Notes: a model not told the origin generated them from the letters alone. A stretch of 64,000 nt of DNA from CAZCCV01 sp964497515 (GCA_964497515.1 CAZCCV010000002.1:91522-155521), one strand, 5' to 3'. Numbered from the stretch's first letter, positions 16,134 to 24,960 are shown. Program-made: numbers and translations.

Positions 16134-17585
16134 ATGACTGAATACGAACCAGTAATTGGAATGGAAGTCCACGCAGAACTGTTGACAGAGAGCAAGATGT
16201 TCTGTGGCTGCAGAGTTGCTTTTGGAGGAGAACCGAATACACGGTGCTGTCCGGTATGTCTTGGCCTTCCGGGAGCGCTTCCTGTTATCAATAGTCGGGC
16301 AATTGAGCTTACTGCTCGCGCTGCACTCGCGCTCAACTGCGAAATCCCAGATCAGAGCATCTTCCATCGAAAGAACTATTTCTATCCGGATTTGCCCAAA
16401 GGGTATCAGATATCGCAGTTCGGCGACACACCAATTGGTATTCGGGGTTATGTTGAGATAAATGTCAACGGCAAAACCAAGCGGATTGCGATAAAGCGTG
16501 TTCATCAGGAAGAGGACACAGGCAAACTGCTGCACGTCGAGGGTGACATAAGCCTGGTTGACTACAATCGAAGCGGTGTGCCACTGATGGAAATCGTCAC
16601 TGAGCACAATCCTGAGGAGGGGTTCGATCATATTACTTCTGCTAAAGAGGCTCGGGAATATCTGATCAGACTAAGAGCAATTCTTCTTTACGTAGGTGTG
16701 TCGGATGTCAAGCTGGAAGAGGGCAGTCTACGGTGCGAACCGAACATTTCTATTCGGCCAAAAGGCAGCAAAGAGTTTGGCACCAAGACCGAAATAAAGA
16801 ATCTCAACAGTTTCAGCGCAGTCTACAACGGCGTGCTCTACGAGATTGAGCGCCAGAAGAAGGTTCTGGCTCGCGGTGAGAAAGTCGTTCACGAGACTAG
16901 GAGATGGGATGAGTCAAGAGGTGTCACGTCGCCGATGCGCACCAAAGAGCTCGAACAGGAGTATCGCTATTTCCCAGATCCAGACTTAGTGCCTCTCTCG
17001 CTTACGAGGGACTGGGTAGAGTTGCAGCGCAAGGCACTTCCTGAACTGCCACAAGCGAAGAAGAACCGGTTTGTTCAGCAGTTTGGGCTGCCGGAGTACG
17101 ACGCCGAGGTGCTCACCAATTCGAAGGCGCTCGCTGAGTTTTTTGAGAAGTCTGTTGATCTCCACCAGGATGCAAAAGCAGTGTCTAATTGGTTGATGGG
17201 CGATGTAATGAGACTGCTCAACGCTTCCGGTATTGAGATTCAGGATTCGAGACTTACACCTGAGAGCCTGGCCGCTATGCTCAAGCTGATAGATGAAGGA
17301 ACTATCAGTGGGAAGATAGCAAAGACGGTGATTGATGAAATGTTCGAAACCGGTAAGCACCCGGCCGAGATCGTCAAAGAGAAGGGGCTTGTGCAGATAA
17401 CTGACGAATCCGAAATCGAGTCTGCGATAGATGCTGTGCTTAACGATAATCCTTCGGAAGTTGAGCGCTACCGTGCTGGAAAGAAAGAGCTACTCGGTTT
17501 CTTCGTCGGGCAGGTAATGCGTGCTACAAAGGGCAAGGCCAACCCGGGAGCTGTAAACCGACTGCTGAAAGAGAAGCTTGAATAG
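16134..17585 (+). CDS. gatB: Asp/Glu-tRNA amidotransferase subunit B
   Basis: 483 residues. GatB activates the misacylated tRNA with ATP and transfers ammonia. The start EYEPVIGMEVHAELLT, the zinc-binding CGC...CCPVC cysteines (about residues 23-43), the HRKNYFYPDLPKGYQISQ block, and the C-terminal tail/YqeY-like domain (from about 330, ending PGAVNRLLKEKL) are all present. Last gene of gatCAB, nine bases after gatA; 57 bases then separate it from the rodZ-like gene. Confidence 0.96.
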   Translation: MTEYEPVIGMEVHAELLTESKMFCGCRVAFGGEPNTRCCPVCLGLPGALPVINSRAIELTARAALALNCEIPDQSIFHRKNYFYPDLPKGYQISQFGDTPIGIRGYVEINVNGKTKRIAIKRVHQEEDTGKLLHVEGDISLVDYNRSGVPLMEIVTEHNPEEGFDHITSAKEAREYLIRLRAILLYVGVSDVKLEEGSLRCEPNISIRPKGSKEFGTKTEIKNLNSFSAVYNGVLYEIERQKKVLARGEKVVHETRRWDESRGVTSPMRTKELEQEYRYFPDPDLVPLSLTRDWVELQRKALPELPQAKKNRFVQQFGLPEYDAEVLTNSKALAEFFEKSVDLHQDAKAVSNWLMGDVMRLLNASGIEIQDSRLTPESLAAMLKLIDEGTISGKIAKTVIDEMFETGKHPAEIVKEKGLVQITDESEIESAIDAVLNDNPSEVERYRAGKKELLGFFVGQVMRATKGKANPGAVNRLLKEKLE

Positions 17586-17642
17586 CCAAAGAAGGCAGTA
17601 GCCTGCAAATCGATCTTCAAGATATGTTGTCTGAGGTGTTTC

Positions 17643-18458
17643 ATGGAATCTATCGGTGAGAAACTGAAAAACGCGCGCATCGAAAAAGGCTTGAGTCTTG
17701 CTGATGCCTATGAATCGACCCGAATTACAATGCAGAATCTGGCGGCGTTGGAGGAAGATCGCTTCGACGCATTTGCAAATAGGGTGTATGCCAGAGCATT
17801 TTTAAGAGACTATGCAAACTATCTGGACGTAGACAGCACCGAATTGCTTCAGCAGTATGAAACACTGTGGAATATGGAAGCGCAAGCCGCTGCTGTACCG
17901 CCGAAGAAATCCAGGTCGCGGGCTGCGGCTTTTGTTGTGATTCTGCTGCTTCTTATTGGTACAGGCGGTGCCACATATTACTATTTGACATCAATGCAGC
18001 CTGTTCCAAAAACTGTCTCTTCAAAGTCGGAAACAAAGGCTAAGCCGGTAGAGCAAGCCAAATCAGCCAAACCCGCCAAACCAGACACGAAAGTGGCCGA
18101 AACTCAACCCACAACTGTAGATGCAGGCTCCGCTGGTAACAAAGATACTCCAGAAGAACAAAAAGAACCGAAAGACACCGGCTTGCTGCCGGCTGCGCCG
18201 CCAGGAATGGTTCAGGTGGTCTTCAAAGCGGTAGAAGGAGCATCGTGGGTCGATGTGAAGCGAGATGGCAAAAGAGAAGTGATCACAACTCTGCAGCAGG
18301 GACAGTCATACTCTGTGGCTCCAGCTAAATCAATTCATATAAGAGCCGGTAATTCCGGAAACCTGCATGCTATTGTGAATGGCAAAGACCTTGGCCCCAT
18401 CGGACCGAAAGGCCAACCGAAGAACGCCGAATACAAAGCGGAGAACTTCCAACAGTAG
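17643..18458 (+). CDS. rodZ: RodZ-like cell-shape protein
   Basis: 271 residues with the RodZ layout. An N-terminal helix-turn-helix of the Cro/XRE kind (about 1-75; GEKLKNARIEKGLSLADAYESTRI) binds MreB in the family. One membrane helix follows (about 98-118). Then comes a Lys/Pro/Thr-rich linker and a C-terminal beta domain (about 195-265) of the DUF4115 type (VFKAVEGASWVDVKRDGK, GNSGNLHAIVNGKDLG). It probably links MreB filaments to wall synthesis, implying a rod-shaped cell. Confidence 0.82.
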   Translation: MESIGEKLKNARIEKGLSLADAYESTRITMQNLAALEEDRFDAFANRVYARAFLRDYANYLDVDSTELLQQYETLWNMEAQAAAVPPKKSRSRAAAFVVILLLLIGTGGATYYYLTSMQPVPKTVSSKSETKAKPVEQAKSAKPAKPDTKVAETQPTTVDAGSAGNKDTPEEQKEPKDTGLLPAAPPGMVQVVFKAVEGASWVDVKRDGKREVITTLQQGQSYSVAPAKSIHIRAGNSGNLHAIVNGKDLGPIGPKGQPKNAEYKAENFQQ

Positions 18459-18470
18459 ACTTGAAGCAAT

Positions 18471-18492
18471 GGGCCGGCACAGAAGCCGGCTC
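18471..18492 (+). terminator. Hairpin after the rodZ-like gene
   Basis: GCCGGC (18473-18478) and GCCGGC (18485-18490) form a 6-bp stem extended by two outer pairs, 12 bases after the stop. No real T-run follows, so termination here is uncertain. Confidence 0.4.
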
Positions 18493-18641
18493 ATATTCTA
18501 ATTTGCACCTCTCCGTCCTTGCACAACCAGCACTGGTCTTCCCCTTCTAAAGGAAATTACGGCTACTTTGGCTAAGTATGGTTTCGGGTGTCTCGCCAAC
18601 AGAGACACAGTATACGAAAGGACAGGTTTCCCAGGCACCCA

Positions 18642-19436
18642 ATGACTATTCTCATTACCAACGATGACGGCATTCACTCAGAAGGAATCCTCGCTCTAAA
18701 GACAGCACTCAAAACTGTTGGAAAGGTGCTTGTAGTAGCACCAGACCGCCCGAGGAGCGCATCGGGACATTCTATAACACTTCACAAACCCCTCCGCGTT
18801 CACAGAGTGAGGATGGCTGATGGCGAGTATGGTTTTGCTTCCAATGGCACTCCTTCAGATTGTGTGTCTCTAGGTGTTTTGGACCTCGCTGAATCGAAGG
18901 TTGATCTTGTAGTGTCGGGAATCAATCACGGTCCGAACCTGGGATGGGATCTCACATATTCTGGCACCGTTTCTGCAGCGATGGAAGGGGCTGTAATGGG
19001 GATACAGTCGTTTGCAGTATCCGTTGCAGCATTCGATCATCCAAGATACGAGTATGCAGCCAGTTTTTCTGCTCACTTGGCTAGGATTCTATTCGAGAAT
19101 AAACTGCCGGAGAGCGTGCTTCTCAACGTAAATGTTCCTGCAGCTCCACCGGAAGAGATAAAAGAGATCGAAATCACAAAGCAGGGCAAACGGCACTATG
19201 GTGGAAAACTCGACAAGAGAGTCGATCCCGCCGGACGCGCTTACTATTGGCTGGGTGGTGAACCTCCCACAGACGAAGCAGGCGACGGAACCGATGTTAA
19301 AGCGATTGCAGAAGGCAGAGTATCTGTCACGCCTGTGCATCTCGACCTCACTGGCTACTCGGTGCTGGAACAGGTCGAAAAATGGGGTGTTAAAGCATTT
19401 TATTACTTTGCAGGGCACAGCCAACAAAACGGCTAA
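18642..19436 (+). CDS. surE: 5'/3'-nucleotidase SurE
   Basis: 264 residues. SurE is a metal-dependent survival phosphatase acting on nucleoside monophosphates and short polyphosphates. The metal site TNDDGIHSEGI carries D8 and D9. SASGHSIT and SGINHGPNLGWDLTYSGTVSAAMEG complete the signature. The frame is open upstream to 18588, but SurE proteins begin at the MTILITNDDG used here. No strong ribosome site. A ThuA-like gene follows after 53 bases on the same strand. Confidence 0.93.
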   Translation: MTILITNDDGIHSEGILALKTALKTVGKVLVVAPDRPRSASGHSITLHKPLRVHRVRMADGEYGFASNGTPSDCVSLGVLDLAESKVDLVVSGINHGPNLGWDLTYSGTVSAAMEGAVMGIQSFAVSVAAFDHPRYEYAASFSAHLARILFENKLPESVLLNVNVPAAPPEEIKEIEITKQGKRHYGGKLDKRVDPAGRAYYWLGGEPPTDEAGDGTDVKAIAEGRVSVTPVHLDLTGYSVLEQVEKWGVKAFYYFAGHSQQNG

Positions 19437-19489
19437 CTCTTTCTTAGTAGGTTAGGCTCCAAGTTGCGATAAGCCAAAGGAGGACGGCA

Positions 19490-20227
19490 TTGGCAAAAAC
19501 AATTCGAGTCACAGTCTGGAATGAGTACAGGCACGAAAAGCATCCGGATAGAGAACCCGCGAAAGTCTATCCTGAGGGGATGCACGCCGCAATTGCTAAG
19601 CATCTGAGTGCTCAGCCCGGTCTCGAACTCCGTACAGCTACACAGGATGAGCCCGAGCACGGGCTTACCGAAGAAGTTCTGGCAAACACCGACGTTCTGA
19701 CGTGGTGGGGGCACATAGCTCACCATGAGGTATCGGATGATATTGTCAACCGAGTACATAAACGTGTTGTCGAAGATGGCATGGGGTTGATTGTTCTGCA
19801 CTCTGGCCATTTGTCGAAACCGTTTGTGAAGCTGATGGGAACTGCTTGCACGCTTAAATGGCGGGAGGCGGGAGAGAAAGAGCGGCTTTGGGTTATCGAC
19901 CGATCACACCCAATTGTCGAAGGTGTGCCCGACTATTTTGAGCTTCCACATACCGAGATGTACGGTGAGCCTTTCAGCATACCCGCTCCGGATGAACTCG
20001 TGTTCGTGAGCTGGTTCCAGGGTGGGGAAGTGTTCCGCAGTGGATGCTGCTGGCACAGAGGCCGGGGGAAGGTCTTCTACTTCCGACCGGGACACGAGAC
20101 ATTCCCTATCTTCTACGATGAGAATGTGCTTAGGGTAATCACAAACGCTGTTCGCTGGGCTGCTCCTGTAGCCGGGCCAGCAATGGCGTCTGGAGCTTCA
20201 TGCCCGCCACTCGAGAGCCTGGATTAG
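19490..20227 (+). CDS. ThuA-like protein (trehalose-utilisation family, glutamine-amidotransferase-like fold)
   Basis: 245 residues from a TTG start behind a perfect AAAGGAGG site. The sequence follows the ThuA family: VWNEYRHEK at the N-terminus, YPEGMHAAIAKHL, TDVLTWWGHIAHHEV, GLIVLHSGH, and RGKVFYFRPGHET near the end. ThuA proteins have a class I amidotransferase-like fold, but their reaction is poorly defined; in rhizobia they act on 3-keto forms of disaccharides. Cytoplasmic, no signal peptide. Its substrate here cannot be told. Confidence 0.82.
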   Translation: MAKTIRVTVWNEYRHEKHPDREPAKVYPEGMHAAIAKHLSAQPGLELRTATQDEPEHGLTEEVLANTDVLTWWGHIAHHEVSDDIVNRVHKRVVEDGMGLIVLHSGHLSKPFVKLMGTACTLKWREAGEKERLWVIDRSHPIVEGVPDYFELPHTEMYGEPFSIPAPDELVFVSWFQGGEVFRSGCCWHRGRGKVFYFRPGHETFPIFYDENVLRVITNAVRWAAPVAGPAMASGASCPPLESLD

Positions 20228-20268
20228 CCAACAGGGTTGATCTTGTCACTTGTTTGGGGCAAAGGTTA

Positions 20269-20305
20269 GGTTCTGGTCTGAAGCCGTGCTCTTCAGACCA
20301 GAGCC
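20269..20305. other. Strong 15-bp hairpin between convergent transcripts
   Basis: 20269-20283 pairs with 20291-20305 around a 7-base loop (core TCTGGTCTGAAG/CTTCAGACCAGA), with one G-T pair. It lies between the convergent ThuA-like and pdhC genes. Neither strand has a T-run after it, so it is not a classical terminator, but it may protect 3' ends. A nine-base match to the Shine-Dalgarno optimum (AAGGAGGTG) follows it without a gene behind it. Confidence 0.5.
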
Positions 20306-20441
20306 AGAAGAAAGGAGGTGAAAAGAGAAAAGGATACTGTTTGTCTCTTTCTACTTCTTATACGACTCTTTCACCACATTAGTTCCCAGATTATCGTACT
20401 GTTTCGGTCTGAAATATACTCCCAAAGAGCAGGCTTATCGC

Positions 20442-21716
20442 TCACTCCAACAGAGTCATCGGATGCTCTAGTGCGTGCTTCAGATCTCTCAAGAATTCTG
20501 CCACTCTCGCTCCGTCTACTACTCTGTGGTCAGCGGAAACAGTCAGTCTCATCTTCTTTCTGATCTTGACCTCGTCATCCACTACAACGGGCTGAGGTAT
20601 CGCGGCACCAACCGCCAGAATTGCTGCCTGTGGCGGCACGATTATTGCCTGGAACTCGTCTACTTCGTACATTCCGAGGTTGGTTATAGAGAATGTTGCA
20701 CCAGAATACTCGTCTGGACGAATCTCTCCTTGTCTTGCGCGATTGATCAAGTCCCGCGCTTCACTCGAAATATCAGAGAGTGACTTGTTGGCGCAGTCAC
20801 GAACCACGGGTGTGATGAGGCCGTCTGGGAGAGCTACTGCGATGCCAATATTTATCGAGTCGTGCATCTTAATCCTGTAGCCTTCTTCGTACGATGCATT
20901 CATAACATCGTGCTTTGCCAGGCTCATCGCAGCAGCCTTGATTACGATGTCGTTCACACTGATCTTCTGGTCGGGTTCACGCGTGGAGTTGATTCGTTCC
21001 CGAATACGGAGAGCTTCATCCATAATCACACTGGTGCTTACGTAGAAGTGTGGTGTTGTCGTCTTGCTTTCCGTCATACGTTTGGCCACAGTCTCCCATA
21101 TCCGCCCTATAGGAACCGCTGATTCAACGCGCCTTTCAGGAACCGGAGCAGCGGGTGGCTCGACCTTTGCAGGGCGATCCTTCTCCTCTGGCCGCAAGAC
21201 TGGTTTGCCAATTCGTTCTATGTGCCTCTTCACATCAGCTTCCACGATTCGCCCGCCGGGGCCTGTGCCAGTTACTTCGCTCAGTTCAACTCCGGCATCT
21301 AATGCTATTTTGCGGGCAAGCGGAGATGCTTTGGGTGTAGGACTCTCCCTGCCCGCATCTTGCACTGGTTGCACACTCGGTTCAGGTGGAGGTGTGGGTT
21401 TCTTCTCATCTTCCTCTGCAATTGGCGGAGGTGGGGGAGTAGGAGCCTCTTCCTTTTTCTCCTCAGCTATGCTCGCAGCTCCAGCGGAGGATATGATTCC
21501 TATGGATGTGCCAATGGGAGCACTTTCGCCTTCTTGAACAGAAATCTGCTGCAATACTCCGGATTCAGGCGCTTCCAGTTCAACATTCGCTTTGTCAGTT
21601 TCGATCTCTGCTATTGGTTCGCCTTTCTGTATCTCATCTCCAACGTGTTTTATCCAACGGAGAACCTTTCCTTCCTCCATTGCATCACTCATTTTTGGCA
21701 TTATGATTTCAGCCAT
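20442..21716 (-). CDS. pdhC: Pyruvate dehydrogenase E2, dihydrolipoamide acetyltransferase
   Basis: 424 residues. One lipoyl domain (1-76, with the lipoylated K42 in ETDKANVE) is followed by a Pro/Glu/Ala-rich linker, the E1/E3-binding domain (about 130-170; SPLARKIALDAGVELSEVTGTGPGGRI) and a second linker. The catalytic domain ends with DHRVVDG, giving H397 and D401 of the acetyltransferase site. It forms the cubic or dodecahedral core of the PDH complex. A clear AGGAGG site precedes the ATG. Third gene of pdhABC. E3 is not in the cluster. LipA, which makes its lipoyl group, is at 35.9 kb. Confidence 0.93.
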   Translation of the reverse strand: MAEIIMPKMSDAMEEGKVLRWIKHVGDEIQKGEPIAEIETDKANVELEAPESGVLQQISVQEGESAPIGTSIGIISSAGAASIAEEKKEEAPTPPPPPIAEEDEKKPTPPPEPSVQPVQDAGRESPTPKASPLARKIALDAGVELSEVTGTGPGGRIVEADVKRHIERIGKPVLRPEEKDRPAKVEPPAAPVPERRVESAVPIGRIWETVAKRMTESKTTTPHFYVSTSVIMDEALRIRERINSTREPDQKISVNDIVIKAAAMSLAKHDVMNASYEEGYRIKMHDSINIGIAVALPDGLITPVVRDCANKSLSDISSEARDLINRARQGEIRPDEYSGATFSITNLGMYEVDEFQAIIVPPQAAILAVGAAIPQPVVVDDEVKIRKKMRLTVSADHRVVDGARVAEFLRDLKHALEHPMTLLE

Positions 21717-21817
21717 CGAGACAACCTCCTGAACAAGCTACAATCGCGTATCATCTGATACATAGAGAGCCACCTCTTCTTTGTATAGACTCCCGAGCAT
21801 ACGGACTCGCGATCTCT

Positions 21818-22852
21818 CTATTCGTGTTTTAGCTCCATTATCTCTTTGGTTGCGCGCCGAAGCGGTAGACGGCACTCGTGCCCAATTGCACAGCGGACAG
21901 CGTTAATCACTTTCGCCTCATCCGGTAGTGCAGAGCGTTCCAGATTCTTGGAGTAGGGCATTGGTACATCCTCTGAAGTGACCCGGAAGATAGGCGCATC
22001 GAAGTAATCGAAGGCTGTCTCCTGCAATCTGGCCATAATCTCTGCACCGGCTCCGCAGGTAGGCCAGTCTTCTTCTACGATAACTGCTCGATGGGTCTTT
22101 TTAACAGATTCTGTGAGAGTGTCGACATCTAGCGGTCTGAGGCTTCGAAGGTCGATTACTTCCGCCTCAATTCCTTCCGCCGAAAGTGTGTTTGCGGCAG
22201 AGAGTGCAATCTGTGTAGTTCTAAGATAGGTGATGATTGTTACATCCTTACCCTCTCTCTTTACGTCTGCCACACCTATCGGAATTGTGTATTCTTCCTC
22301 TGGAACCTCGCCTTTTACAGTGTATAGGAGTTCGTGCTCAAGGAATATCACAGGGTTTTCGTCGCGAATGGCGCTCTTTAGTAGCCCTTTGGCATCGTAC
22401 GGTGAAGCAGCAGCGACTACTTTGAGGCCAGGCACGTGCATAAACCACGATTCCAGGTTCTGGGAATGTTGTGCACCGAGCTGCATTCCAGCTCCTTGTG
22501 GCGCGCGAATCACTAGCGGCACTTTTATCTGTCCACCCGACATATAACGGAGCTTTGCAGCGTGGTTGACTATTTGATCCATCGCGAGGAGTGCGAAGTT
22601 CACAGTCATCATCTCGACAACCGGTCTCAACCCTACCATTGCCGCTCCGATTCCTGCGCCAGCAATCGCTTCTTCCGATATCGGGGTATCCAGAACCCGT
22701 TTTTCGCCAAACTCCGCCAACAGATTTTCAGTTACACGGTAAGCACCTTGGTATTCGGCAACTTCCTCACCCATAATGAACACGTTTGGGTCTCGGCGCA
22801 TTTCTTCTCGAAGAGCAAGATTGAGCGCTTGTCTGTACATCATAACCGGCAT
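21818..22852 (-). CDS. pdhB: Pyruvate dehydrogenase E1 component, beta subunit
   Basis: 344 residues of the transketolase-like beta chain. MYRQALNLALREEM, MGEEVAEYQGAYRVTENLLAEFGEKRVLDTPISE, VPLVIRAPQGAG and EAEVIDLRSLRPLDVDTL are hallmark segments, and the invariant Glu that activates thiamine diphosphate lies in the MGEEVAEYQGA region. Good GGAGG site. It ends about 100 bases before pdhC, so the three genes form one transcription unit on the minus strand. Confidence 0.94.
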   Translation of the reverse strand: MPVMMYRQALNLALREEMRRDPNVFIMGEEVAEYQGAYRVTENLLAEFGEKRVLDTPISEEAIAGAGIGAAMVGLRPVVEMMTVNFALLAMDQIVNHAAKLRYMSGGQIKVPLVIRAPQGAGMQLGAQHSQNLESWFMHVPGLKVVAAASPYDAKGLLKSAIRDENPVIFLEHELLYTVKGEVPEEEYTIPIGVADVKREGKDVTIITYLRTTQIALSAANTLSAEGIEAEVIDLRSLRPLDVDTLTESVKKTHRAVIVEEDWPTCGAGAEIMARLQETAFDYFDAPIFRVTSEDVPMPYSKNLERSALPDEAKVINAVRCAIGHECRLPLRRATKEIMELKHE

Positions 22853-22900
22853 TATTTCACACCTCCGGAGAGCATATTGTCGCTAATTTTCGACTGACCT

Positions 22901-23857
22901 TTATGCGTATACATGCTGGAAGAGTTCTTCGTGACTCGGTTCCGGCGATTCGTCTGCAAAACGAATTGCGTCTTCAACGATTTCAGTTATCTCAGAATCG
23001 ATTGCGTCGATATCTTCCTGCGAGATAATATGATTTTCTAAAAGGTGTTGTTGGAACTTAGTTATCGGATCCCGTGTTTTCCAATCGGCAATCTCATCTT
23101 TCGTGCGGTAAGCTCCCGGGTCAGCAATGGAGTGACCGTAGTAGCGATAGGTGTTCGCTTCAACGAATCGAGGTTCTTTGTTGCGTCGGGCCAGGCGAAT
23201 TGCGCGGTCCGCGACCTCTCGAACAGCTAACAGATCCATACCGTCCACCGATTCAACTTCAATGTCGTAGCATTGAGCCCTTCTGAAAACCTCGGTGACC
23301 GAGGAAGCTCGTGTGATTGCCGTTCCCATTCCATAAAGATTATTTTCGCAGACGTATATGACGGGTAGTCTCCAGAGTGATGCAAGATTCAGAGATTCGT
23401 GGAATGATCCTTCGTTTACTGCACCGTCTCCAAAAAAGCAGATGACTACTTGGTCGGTCTCCCTGTAGTTGATGGCAAATCCTACTCCAGTAGCAAGTGG
23501 CAGTCCTCCGCCTACTATTCCGTGACCGCCCATGAAGTTTCTGTCTGCATCATACATGTGCATAGATCCGCCTTTGCCTTTGGAGACTCCGGTGTTTTTG
23601 CCGAAGAGTTCAGCCATAGCTCTTCGGGGCTCAACGCCGCGAACAAGTGCTTGTCCGTGCTCGCGATATGCGCCAATCACATAGTCATCTTCTCGCAACG
23701 CAGAGATGAACCCAACAGCTACAGCTTCCTGTCCTGCATATAGATGCAGGAAGCCGCCGATTTTGCCCATCCTGTACATATCGTTCGAACGGTCTTCAAA
23801 CTTACGGATTAAGACCATATGGCGATACATCTCAATCAGTTCGCTCTTTTCCATCAT
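22901..23857 (-). CDS. pdhA: Pyruvate dehydrogenase E1 component, alpha subunit
   Basis: 318 residues. The thiamine-diphosphate motif is FFGDGAVNEGSFHESLNLASLWRLPVIYVCENN. GGSMHMYDADRNFMGGHGIVGGGLPLATG and RYYGHSIADPGAYRT (the loop with the usual phosphorylation-site context) are also typical. With pdhB it forms the E1 heterotetramer that decarboxylates pyruvate. First gene of pdhABC, start ATGATG behind GGAGAGGGAG. A branched-chain 2-oxoacid substrate cannot be fully excluded. Confidence 0.92.
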   Translation of the reverse strand: MMEKSELIEMYRHMVLIRKFEDRSNDMYRMGKIGGFLHLYAGQEAVAVGFISALREDDYVIGAYREHGQALVRGVEPRRAMAELFGKNTGVSKGKGGSMHMYDADRNFMGGHGIVGGGLPLATGVGFAINYRETDQVVICFFGDGAVNEGSFHESLNLASLWRLPVIYVCENNLYGMGTAITRASSVTEVFRRAQCYDIEVESVDGMDLLAVREVADRAIRLARRNKEPRFVEANTYRYYGHSIADPGAYRTKDEIADWKTRDPITKFQQHLLENHIISQEDIDAIDSEITEIVEDAIRFADESPEPSHEELFQHVYA

Positions 23858-24119
23858 TAATGCTCCCTCTCCAACCCTGCAGAATCACACTGTTTAACCT
23901 GCGTAATATGGGCTGGGCATTTGTCGTATCCCTAGAGAAATCAGCACCTTTTACGTTACCTTTCGGGATTGATGCAAAGTAGTCTGCCAATTCATCGTTT
24001 CTATCATGTACCCAAATCTGAGCAGATTGCCTCACTAATGCTGAGGTTTTTTGTCCAGAATTGACTTTAAATCAACATATCAGTATTTCTAACAGGCTTC
24101 TTGCGTGCGCTTGGCACTT

Positions 24120-24136
24120 TTGGCACGGTTCTTGCA
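24120..24136 (+). promoter_or_regulatory. Sigma-54 (-24/-12) promoter of the PEP-CTERM gene
   Basis: TTGGCACGGTTCTTGCA matches the sigma-54 consensus YTGGCACGRNNNTTGCW at every position, with the required ten bases between GG and GC. Transcription would start near 24147, 140 bases before the PEP-CTERM start codon. The 260 bases upstream to pdhA hold no gene and would be the place for activator sites; a weaker sigma-70-like pair (TTGACT at 24061, TATTTC at 24084) also lies there. Sigma-54 control of PEP-CTERM genes is known from Zoogloea (RpoN with PrsK/PrsR). Confidence 0.85.
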
Positions 24137-24146
24137 GAATACTTAA

Positions 24147-24286
24147 TCGTGCTCCGGATAGGATATGAAGTGTGCCTATCGGGAGTCACCTTATCGATGT
24201 CCTTACATACAGGGGCAGCGAGCGACGTAAGGTGGGGCGTTGTGCTGTCCCCATAATTGCTATTTCGGAAAGGAGAGAAATCTACT
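24147..24286 (+). ncRNA. Structured leader RNA before the PEP-CTERM gene (candidate cis-regulator)
   Basis: The transcribed leader can fold into ordered stems. Stem I is CTCCGGATAGG (24152-24162) with CCTATCGGGAG (24175-24185), one mismatch. Stem II is CACCTTA (24187-24193) with TAAGGTG (24228-24234), and encloses TGTCC (24198-24202) with GGGCA (24213-24217). GGGG (24234-24237) with CCCC (24249-24252) follows, sharing G24234 with stem II, so the two could compete. The ribosome site AAGGAG comes 20-odd bases later. I recognise no catalogued riboswitch (not GEMM-I, cobalamin or SAM). Confidence 0.5.
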
Positions 24287-24856
24287 ATGAAGAAGCTGCT
24301 TCTTCTTGCGGTCCTGGCCTTCGCACTGGCTCTGCCGACTATGGCACAGACCGCCGAGCCATTCTTCCAGTTGGATATCGACAACGATCCGTTGACGGCG
24401 ATCCCTGGACCTGATTATGTGATCGAACTTGGCAACCACGATGCGAACGGCTTTACAAACGTCAATCTGTTTGCACACGTTGGAATGCCCGGTATGGAAG
24501 GCTACCAATTGCAGGCCAAGCAGGTGTCATTCCACTACTGGATTTGGCGCAACGACGACCAGCCTGCAAAGGGCAAGTTTGTGGTTGACCACATCTTCCA
24601 GCCGAACGACGGTTTTGTGATTTCGCAGTGGTTTGAGTGGGCAGACATTGCCACCAACAAGCCGTACTGCACATATTTCAAAGTGCAGGCCGACATCACC
24701 TTCGAGATCATCGAAAATGGTGATCCGATGACCTTCTCGCTGGTGTCCAACGAGCTGACATTCCACGTGGACGTTCCGGAGCCCGGCTCACTGTTGGCAT
24801 TCGGAACCGGACTGACTGGACTGATCGGTTTCGCAGTTCGCCGACGCCGAATGTAA
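24287..24856 (+). CDS. PEP-CTERM sorting-domain protein
   Basis: 189 residues from an ATG behind AAAGGAGAG; the open frame further up is the leader. A signal peptide (about 1-20, ending PTMAQ) is followed by a soluble domain of about 140 residues with aromatic, beta-rich sequence that I do not recognise. It ends with a classic PEP-CTERM tail: VPEPGSLL, a hydrophobic helix and a final RRRRM. Such tails are cut by an exosortase (EpsH/XrtA family) and the proteins work with an exopolysaccharide matrix. No exosortase is in the window. Its promoter is sigma-54 type, and a terminator follows directly. Confidence 0.88.
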   Translation: MKKLLLLAVLAFALALPTMAQTAEPFFQLDIDNDPLTAIPGPDYVIELGNHDANGFTNVNLFAHVGMPGMEGYQLQAKQVSFHYWIWRNDDQPAKGKFVVDHIFQPNDGFVISQWFEWADIATNKPYCTYFKVQADITFEIIENGDPMTFSLVSNELTFHVDVPEPGSLLAFGTGLTGLIGFAVRRRRM

Positions 24857-24878
24857 TATAGGCTAGTTCCTAGTCTTG

Positions 24879-24913
24879 AAGCCCGACCTTCTAAACAGAG
24901 GTCGGGCTTTTTC
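24879..24913 (+). terminator. Rho-independent terminator of the PEP-CTERM gene
   Basis: An 11-bp perfect stem AAGCCCGACCT (24879-24889) and AGGTCGGGCTT (24899-24909) with T24908-24912 closing it. It makes the PEP-CTERM gene a single-gene transcript. Confidence 0.9.
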
Positions 24914-24960
24914 AATTACTTGCCTGCATATGCTGAAGTGCATTGCTGCCTTCCGATCAC

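Noticed and set aside
23964..23984. Sigma-54-like TTGGCAG...TTTGCA on the minus strand before pdhA
   Set aside because: Eleven bases between GG and GC, one too many for sigma-54.
24032..24051. CCTCA/TGAGG hairpin followed by TTTTTT, like a terminator
   Set aside because: The stem is only 5 bp and no plus-strand gene precedes it; it lies between the divergent pdhA and PEP-CTERM genes.
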